From: Streptosporangiaceae bacterium
GTDB taxonomy: Bacteria; Actinomycetota; Actinomycetes; Streptosporangiales; Streptosporangiaceae
Direction: 5' to 3'
NCBI GenBank assembly: GCA_030040415.1
Contig: JASHTT010000018.1
Location: forward strand, 1-11,101
Length of the DNA stretch: 11,101 nucleotides
Made by a program: the position numbers and the translations under genes. The notes below the pieces were generated by a model. The model did not search any database. It was not told where the DNA came from and worked only from the letters and a program-made list of their open reading frames with translations. Below are positions 7,456 through 11,101 of the stretch, in pieces (position 1 is the first letter of the stretch; the number at the start of each line of letters is the position of its first letter).

Positions 7456-7473
7456 GGTAACGATAAGGTAACG
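7456..7473. repeat. Paired direct repeat GGTAACG, 11-base spacing
   Basis: GGTAACG occurs at 7456-7462 and again at 7467-7473, separated by ATAA, so the two copies sit about one helical turn apart. Read on the minus strand this is CGTTACC twice, 41 bases upstream of the sigma gene start. It could be an operator, or a promoter element of the autoregulated sigma gene. The sequence does not decide which. Confidence 0.6.
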
Positions 7474-7578
7474 GGGGCGACGGGCGCGCTGGCAGGGGTC
7501 GCCCCGGCCGGAGCCCGGATCCCCGCAGGCCGGCAGGCGCCTGGCGGGCAGGATGTCCGGGCAGCCGGGTCGTCGTGG

Positions 7579-7584
7579 TAGCGT
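7579..7584 (+). promoter_or_regulatory. Possible -10 element for rpsO
   Basis: TAGCGT fits the TAnnnT pattern common in actinobacterial housekeeping promoters. The predicted transcript start (about 7591) falls just before the first leader hairpin. The region at the expected -35 (about 7556-7561) is a poor match to TTGACA, so this is a weak call. Confidence 0.3.
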
Positions 7585-7596
7585 GTTGGCAGGGCC

Positions 7597-7706
7597 TGAT
7601 CATCTGGCCTGGTTAGCTGCGCCCTCAGGCGGCTGATCATTCGGGGGGAGAGCGGCCTGCTCACCCCACCACATCCCGGGCCGAGTCCGGGTTGTCCGCA
7701 TACAAC
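7597..7706 (+). promoter_or_regulatory. Structured rpsO 5' leader, candidate S15 autoregulatory element
   Basis: Four consecutive stems can be drawn. (1) TGATCA 7597-7602 pairs with TGATCA 7634-7639, enclosing an inner stem GCCTG 7607-7611 with CAGGC 7626-7630. (2) GGGG-A-GAGC 7645-7653 pairs with GCTC-A-CCCC 7659-7667, eight pairs around one A-A mismatch. (3) CCCGG 7675-7679 pairs with CCGGG 7687-7691. (4) GTTGT 7691-7695 pairs with ACAAC 7702-7706; stems 3 and 4 share base 7691. Ribosomal protein S15 represses its own mRNA through structured leaders in several bacterial groups, so an autoregulatory role is plausible, but I cannot match a known leader class by eye. Confidence 0.45.
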
Positions 7707-7711
7707 ATGAC

Positions 7712-7717
7712 AGGGAG
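7712..7717 (+). promoter_or_regulatory. Shine-Dalgarno for rpsO
   Basis: AGGGAG lies four bases before GTG 7722. The in-frame TTG 7692 and ATG 7707 have no such site, and 7722 alone gives the 89-residue length standard for S15. Confidence 0.65.
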
Positions 7718-7721
7718 CAAC

Positions 7722-7991
7722 GTGCCGCTCGACACCACGGTAAAGAAGGAGATCATAGCCGGGCACGCGACCAATGAGGGTGACACCGGTTCGCCGGAGG
7801 TCCAGGTCGCGCTGCTGACCAGGCGGATCGCCGATCTCACTGAGCATCTGAAGGTGCACAAGCACGACCACCACAGCCGCCGGGGCCTGCTGCTGCTCGT
7901 GGGCCGCCGTCGCCGGCTGCTGCAGTACCTGGCCCGCACGGACATCAACAGGTACCGCGCGCTCATCGAGAAGCTCGGCCTGCGGCGGTAG
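7722..7991 (+). CDS. rpsO: 30S ribosomal protein S15
   Basis: S15 is a primary 16S rRNA-binding protein that nucleates the platform of the 30S subunit and contacts 23S rRNA in bridge B4. The product from GTG 7722 is 89 residues, the usual length. It begins PLDTTVKKEII after the initiator, with the conserved DTGSPEVQVALLTRRIADLTEHL (21-43) and HDHHSRRGLLLLVGRRRRLLQYL (48-70), followed by DINRYRALIEKLGLRR. An in-frame ATG at 7707 would add five residues, which is less likely given the Shine-Dalgarno and family alignment. It is followed by pnp after 340 bases, the classic rpsO-pnp pairing. In most relatives ribF lies directly upstream; here the sigma cassette intervenes. Confidence 0.96.
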   Translation: MPLDTTVKKEIIAGHATNEGDTGSPEVQVALLTRRIADLTEHLKVHKHDHHSRRGLLLLVGRRRRLLQYLARTDINRYRALIEKLGLRR

Positions 7992-8020
7992 TCCGCGGGG
8001 CAGGCTTCCGGCGTGCACAG

Positions 8021-8060
8021 ACAACTACATAGCGAAGACAACAGCTACACAGCGAAGACA
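8021..8060 (+). repeat. Two tandem 20-base repeats
   Basis: Units 8021-8040 and 8041-8060 differ at two positions and share the core AGCGAAGACA; the following bases repeat ACA once more. The stretch is A-rich and C-rich against a very GC-rich background. The function is unknown. Confidence 0.8.
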
Positions 8061-8087
8061 ACATGTGTCCCGCGGCGCCGGCCAGGA

Positions 8088-8105
8088 GCGCTGACAGCGC
8101 CTTTT
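8088..8105 (+). terminator. Terminator-like hairpin after rpsO
   Basis: GCGCT (8088-8092) pairs with AGCGC (8096-8100) around a three-base loop; one C and then TTTT (8102-8105) follow. This short GC stem with a brief U-run could end or attenuate rpsO transcripts before pnp. The stem is only five pairs, so read-through is likely. Confidence 0.45.
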
Positions 8106-8149
8106 GGGCCGGTCCTCGGTAGTGGTTCTCGGGTCATGCATGCCGCCCG

Positions 8150-8165
8150 GCCGGGATTGCCCGGC
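8150..8165 (+). repeat. Perfect 6-bp inverted repeat
   Basis: GCCGGG (8150-8155) pairs with CCCGGC (8160-8165) around ATTG. An alternative pairing, CCGCC 8143-8147 with GGCGG 8163-8167, competes with it. Its role is unknown; it is one of several stems in the pnp leader. Confidence 0.45.
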
Positions 8166-8185
8166 GGTGGCCGACGGGCCGAGGG

Positions 8186-8197
8186 CTTCGATCGAAG
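8186..8197. repeat. 12-base perfect palindrome
   Basis: CTTCGATCGAAG is self-complementary over all 12 bases. It could be a dyad operator for a dimeric regulator acting on pnp, or part of an RNA stem. No known operator is recognised. Confidence 0.6.
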
Positions 8198-8237
8198 ACC
8201 GGCCGGCAGCCGGACCCGGGCGGCATGGCAGTGCCAC

Positions 8238-8261
8238 GGCTGGCGCTAACCGGTGCCAGCC
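8238..8261 (+). promoter_or_regulatory. 10-bp hairpin in the pnp leader, possible RNase III site
   Basis: GGCTGGCGCT (8238-8247) pairs with GGTGCCAGCC (8252-8261), including two G-U pairs, around the loop AACC. It is the longest stem in the rpsO-pnp spacer, about 70 bases upstream of the pnp start. In E. coli and Streptomyces, RNase III cleavage of a stem here leads to autoregulation by PNPase. The same role in this organism is inferred. Confidence 0.45.
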
Positions 8262-8319
8262 TCCTGCCCGGCCGAACCCCGGCGCTCCAACAAAGCGGTA
8301 GGCGCGGGACCCCCAATCG

Positions 8320-8326
8320 AGGAGGT
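8320..8326 (+). promoter_or_regulatory. Shine-Dalgarno for pnp
   Basis: AGGAGGT, a near-perfect anti-16S match, ends five bases before GTG 8332. It fixes that codon as the pnp start. Confidence 0.85.
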
Positions 8327-8331
8327 CACCC

Positions 8332-10695
8332 GTGGAGGGTGTCTTTACCGCCGAGGTCACGATCGACAACGGCGCATTCGGGCTACGCACGCTCAGGTTC
8401 GAGACCGGCAAGCTGGCCAAGCTCGCAGGCGGCTCAGCCGTCGTCTACCTCGACGACGAGACCATGGTGCTGTCGACCACGACGGCGTCCAAGAGTCCGC
8501 GCGAGGGCTTCGACTTTTTCCCGCTCACCGTGGACGTGGAAGAGCGGATGTACGCGGCGGGCCGGATTCCCGGCTCGTTCTTCCGTCGCGAAGGCCGGCC
8601 GTCCGAGGACGCGATCCTGACTTGCCGGCTCATCGACAGGCCACTGCGGCCGTCATTCGTCAAGGGCCTGCGCAACGAGGTCCAGGTCGTCGAGACCGTG
8701 CTCGCGTTGCACCCTGATCATCTCTACGACGTGGTAGCGATCAACGCGGCCTCGATGTCGACGCAACTGGCCGGATTGCCGTTCTCCGGTCCGATCGGCG
8801 GCGTCAGGGTCGCGCTGATCAAGGGTCAGTGGGTCGGCTTCCCCAGCTACTCGCAGCTGGAGGACGCCACCTTCGACATGGTGGTCGCCGGCCGGATGCT
8901 GGAGGACGGCGACGTCGCGATCATGATGGTCGAGGCGGAGTCCACGCCGAGCACGCTCGCCCTCATCGGCGATGCCGGCACCGGGGCCGTGGCGCCGACC
9001 GAGGAGATCGTGGCACAGGGACTGGAGGCCGCCAAGCCGTTCATCAAGGCGCTCTGCGAGGGGCAGCTAGAGATCGCGCGCAACGCGGCCAAGGAAACGG
9101 CCGAGTTCCCGGTGTTCATCGACTACGGCCAGGACGTGTTCGTCGCGCTGGAGGCCGAGGTAGGGGCCGACCTCGCGCAGGCGCTCACGATCGCGGGCAA
9201 GAGCGAGCGCGGCGCGGAGACCGACCGGATCAAGGCGCTGGCCACCGAGAAGCTTTCCGCCCAGTTCGAGGGCCGGGAGAAGGAGATCGGCGAGGCGTTC
9301 AGGGCGCTGAACAAGAAGCTGGTCAGGCAGCGGATCATCCGCGACGGGCTGCGCATCGACGGCCGGGGCCTGCAGGACATCAGGCAGCTGTCGGCCGAGG
9401 CGGGCGTGCTGCCGCGAGTGCACGGCTCGGCGCTGTTCGAGCGCGGCGAGACGCAGGTGCTGGGCGTGACGACGCTGAACATGCTCCGGATGGAGCAGAT
9501 GATCGACACGCTGAACCCGGAGAAGACCAAGCGGTACATGCACAACTACAACATGCCGCCGTACTCGACTGGTGAGACCGGCCGGGTTGGCTCGCCCAAG
9601 CGGCGCGAGATCGGCCACGGCGCGCTCGCCGAGCGCGCGCTGGTGCCCGTGCTGCCGAGCCGCGAGGAGTTCCCGTACGCGATCAGGCAGGTGTCCGAGG
9701 CCATCGGGTCGAACGGCTCCACGTCGATGGGCTCGGTCTGCGCCTCGACGATGTCGCTGCTGGACGCCGGCGTCCCGCTCAAGGACATGGTCGCTGGGAT
9801 CGCCATGGGCCTCATCCACGAGGGCGGCGAGTACGTGACGCTGACCGACATCCTCGGCGCCGAGGACGCTTTCGGTGACATGGACTTCAAGGTCGCTGGC
9901 ACCAAGGACGTCATCACCGCGCTGCAGCTCGACACCAAGCTCGACGGCATCCCCGCGAACGTGCTCGGCGCGGCGCTCCGGCAGGCGCGCGGCGCGCGGC
10001 TGACCATTCTCGACGTGATGCGCGAGGCGATCGACTCGCCGAACGAGATGAGCGAGCTGGCGCCGCGGATCATCACGGTCAAGGTGCCGGTCGACAAGAT
10101 CGGAGAGGTCATCGGGCCCAAGGGCAAGATGATCAACTCGATCCAGGAGGACACCGGCGCCGACATCACGATCGAGGACGACGGCACCATCTACATCGGC
10201 GCGACGGACGGCGCTTCCGCCGAGGCTGCCCGCACGGCCATCAACGCCATCGCCAACCCGCACATCCCCGAGGTGGGCGAGCGCTTCCTCGGCACCGTGG
10301 TGAAGACCACCACGTTCGGCGCGTTCGTGTCGCTGCTGCCGGGCAAGGACGGCCTGCTGCACATCACGCAGATCCGCAAGCTGCACGGTGGCGCCCGGAT
10401 CGAGAACGTGGACGACGTACTCAAGGTCGGCGACAAGATCCAGGTCGAGATCCGTGAGGTCGATGACCGCGGGAAGCTGTCGCTCGTGCCCGTTGAGGTC
10501 GTGGAACGGGAAGCCGCCGGCGAGGACCTGGGCGGGCACGACGAGCCGCGGTCGCGCGACCGCGACGACCGGGGTGGCTCGCGTGATCGTGACCGGGGTG
10601 ATCGTGACCGTGGTGACCGCGGGGACCGGGGCGACCACTACCGCAGCAGGCAGCGCAGCCGCGGCGGATCCGGCTCCGGGTCCGCGAACTCATGA
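8332..10695 (+). CDS. pnp: Polyribonucleotide nucleotidyltransferase (PNPase)
   Basis: PNPase degrades RNA 3' to 5' by phosphorolysis, and in actinobacteria it is also the main RNA 3'-polymerase. The 787-residue product has RNase PH-like domain 1 (about 10-145; FFRREGRPSEDAILTCRLIDRP) and an all-helical linker (about 225-330). RNase PH-like domain 2 (about 340-570) carries SEAIGSNGSTSMGS and ILGAEDAFGDMDFKVAGT, with catalytic-type Asp512 and Asp518. A KH domain (about 580-640; IGPKGK) and an S1 domain (about 650-720; GTVVKTTTFGAFVSLLPGKDGLLH) follow. Beyond 735 a disordered tail rich in RD, RGD and SGS repeats makes it longer than E. coli PNPase (711). GTG 8332 follows an excellent Shine-Dalgarno. 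The stop overlaps the next gene (ATGA). Confidence 0.97.
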   Translation: MEGVFTAEVTIDNGAFGLRTLRFETGKLAKLAGGSAVVYLDDETMVLSTTTASKSPREGFDFFPLTVDVEERMYAAGRIPGSFFRREGRPSEDAILTCRLIDRPLRPSFVKGLRNEVQVVETVLALHPDHLYDVVAINAASMSTQLAGLPFSGPIGGVRVALIKGQWVGFPSYSQLEDATFDMVVAGRMLEDGDVAIMMVEAESTPSTLALIGDAGTGAVAPTEEIVAQGLEAAKPFIKALCEGQLEIARNAAKETAEFPVFIDYGQDVFVALEAEVGADLAQALTIAGKSERGAETDRIKALATEKLSAQFEGREKEIGEAFRALNKKLVRQRIIRDGLRIDGRGLQDIRQLSAEAGVLPRVHGSALFERGETQVLGVTTLNMLRMEQMIDTLNPEKTKRYMHNYNMPPYSTGETGRVGSPKRREIGHGALAERALVPVLPSREEFPYAIRQVSEAIGSNGSTSMGSVCASTMSLLDAGVPLKDMVAGIAMGLIHEGGEYVTLTDILGAEDAFGDMDFKVAGTKDVITALQLDTKLDGIPANVLGAALRQARGARLTILDVMREAIDSPNEMSELAPRIITVKVPVDKIGEVIGPKGKMINSIQEDTGADITIEDDGTIYIGATDGASAEAARTAINAIANPHIPEVGERFLGTVVKTTTFGAFVSLLPGKDGLLHITQIRKLHGGARIENVDDVLKVGDKIQVEIREVDDRGKLSLVPVEVVEREAAGEDLGGHDEPRSRDRDDRGGSRDRDRGDRDRGDRGDRGDHYRSRQRSRGGSGSGSANS
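10534..10692 (+). repeat. Arg/Asp/Gly low-complexity tail of PNPase
   Basis: Residues about 735-787 consist of imperfect RD, DRGD and RS repeats, then GGSGSGS. The DNA shows matching reiterations (GTGATCGTGACC-like units near 10582-10616), which suggests growth by slippage or unequal recombination. Similar RGG/RD tails bind RNA or mediate degradosome contacts in other bacterial ribonucleases; here that is inference. Confidence 0.7.
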
Positions 10696-11101
10696 CGGCT
10701 GGGACACGGCGCCTCGCGGGCAACGACGGTACGGTCTCGCGCAGCGTCCTGCCCGGCGGCCTGCGGGTCATCACGGAGTCGCTGCCGTCGGTGCGTTCAG
10801 CGGCGTTCGGCATCTGGGCTGGCGTGGGCTCGCGGGACGAGGACCCGGAGCACGCTGGTGCCACCCACTACCTTGAGCACCTGCTGTTCAAGGGCACCCG
10901 CCGGCGGACCGCACTGGAGATCTCCGCCGCCATCGACGGCGTCGGCGGCGAGCTGAACGCGTTCACCGCCAAGGAGTACACCTGCTACTACGCACGGGTG
11001 CTCGACGCCGACCTGCCGCTCGCCATCGACGTGCTGTCGGACATGGTGACCAGCTCGCTCATCGAGCCGCGGGACGTCGATGCGGAGCGCGGGGTGGTGC
11101 T
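10692..11101 (+). CDS. M16 family zinc peptidase, N-terminal part (3' end outside window)
   Basis: The frame from ATG 10692 encodes at least 136 residues of an M16 (pitrilysin/processing-peptidase-like) metallopeptidase. The N-terminus reads SVLPGGLRVITESLP, then AAFGIWAGVGSRDED. The inverted zinc motif HxxEH follows as ATHYLEHLLFKGT (His59, Glu62, His63), then IDGVGGELNAFTAKEYTCYYARV, all in family order. The partial motif ERGVV at the very end is where the third zinc ligand Glu is expected just beyond the window. No signal peptide is seen, so it is probably cytoplasmic. The start codon overlaps the pnp stop by four bases, indicating translational coupling; pnp followed by an M16 peptidase is a common actinobacterial arrangement. 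Its substrate is unknown. Confidence 0.93.
   Translation, partial: MTAGTRRLAGNDGTVSRSVLPGGLRVITESLPSVRSAAFGIWAGVGSRDEDPEHAGATHYLEHLLFKGTRRRTALEISAAIDGVGGELNAFTAKEYTCYYARVLDADLPLAIDVLSDMVTSSLIEPRDVDAERGVV

Larger units (their letters stand above)
7416..7721. other. Divergent intergenic region between the sigma gene and rpsO
   Basis: This 306-base stretch carries no supported gene. The side next to the sigma gene has an A/T-richer patch (about 7445-7472) with two GGTAACG repeats. Its middle (about 7475-7570) is very GC-rich with no clear signal. The rpsO side (7579-7721) holds a possible -10 element, a run of hairpins and the rpsO Shine-Dalgarno. It must contain promoters for both directions. 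Confidence 0.7.
7992..8331 (+). other. rpsO-pnp intergenic region, structure-rich, no gene
   Basis: The 340 bases contain no supported coding sequence on either strand. In order they hold a 20-base tandem repeat (8021-8060), a terminator-like hairpin (8088-8105) and a 6-bp stem (8150-8165). A 12-base palindrome (8186-8197), a 10-bp hairpin (8238-8261) and the pnp Shine-Dalgarno complete it. The equivalent spacer in Streptomyces and E. coli carries pnp promoters and RNase III processing sites, which is a reasonable expectation here. Confidence 0.65.

Noticed and set aside
7692..7721. TTG 7692 or ATG 7707 as the rpsO start
   Set aside because: Neither has a Shine-Dalgarno, and both exceed the standard S15 length; 7692 also lies in a leader stem.
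7416..8024. N-terminal extension of the sigma frame up to 8024
   Set aside because: The extension would run antisense through rpsO and its leader and resembles no protein; the sigma fold starts right after GTG 7415.
8013..8331. Small open frames in the rpsO-pnp spacer
   Set aside because: They are short, biased to Arg/Pro/Gly on both strands, lack Shine-Dalgarno sites and contain the repeats and stems listed; none looks like a real protein.
9067..10638. 523-residue open frame on the minus strand across pnp
   Set aside because: It lies opposite the full, well-conserved PNPase frame. The Arg/Ala/Asp/Val-rich translation has no recognisable motif, a usual shadow of high-GC coding DNA.

Overview
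The window is high-GC DNA (roughly 65-70% by eye) with GTG starts at several genes and strong third-position G/C. Gene order and protein sequences match the conserved translation/RNA-decay region of an actinobacterium: infB - DUF503 (ylxP-like) - rbfA - nrnA-type DHH phosphoesterase - truB - ribF, then rpsO - pnp - M16 peptidase. The genus cannot be named from this sequence alone. Streptomyces, Frankia and Streptosporangium relatives share this layout.

Region 1 (1-5647, plus strand) is a tightly packed operon. It holds the 3' part of infB (initiation factor 2), a DUF503 protein, ribosome-binding factor A, a DHH/DHHA1 nanoRNase/c-di-nucleotide phosphodiesterase, tRNA pseudouridine-55 synthase and the bifunctional flavokinase/FAD synthetase. 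Gaps are short. rbfA/nrnA overlap by 17 bases and nrnA/truB by an ATGA, so translational coupling is likely.

Region 2 (5668-7415, minus strand) is a two-gene cassette that breaks the usual ribF-rpsO adjacency. It encodes an ECF-type (SigE-family-like) sigma factor and, sharing one base with its stop codon (TAATG), a single-pass membrane protein with a short basic cytoplasmic tail and a large extracytoplasmic, probably beta-propeller-like domain. The arrangement suggests a sigma/anti-sigma pair, but the membrane protein has no recognisable zinc anti-sigma motif. This is the least ordinary part of the window.

Region 3 (7416-11101, plus strand) starts with a 306-base divergent intergenic region. 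It holds paired GGTAACG repeats and a leader folded into several consecutive hairpins in front of rpsO (S15). A 340-base, structure-rich spacer follows, with a tandem 20-base repeat, a terminator-like hairpin, a 12-base palindrome and a 10-bp hairpin. Then come pnp (PNPase with a long Arg/Asp/Gly-rich tail) and, through an ATGA overlap, an M16 zinc peptidase cut off by the window end.

Most of the window is ordinary housekeeping sequence. I did not see CRISPR arrays, tRNA or rRNA genes, insertion sequences or a clear new defence or biosynthetic system. The items most worth following are the sigma/membrane-protein cassette and the two structured non-coding regions around rpsO.
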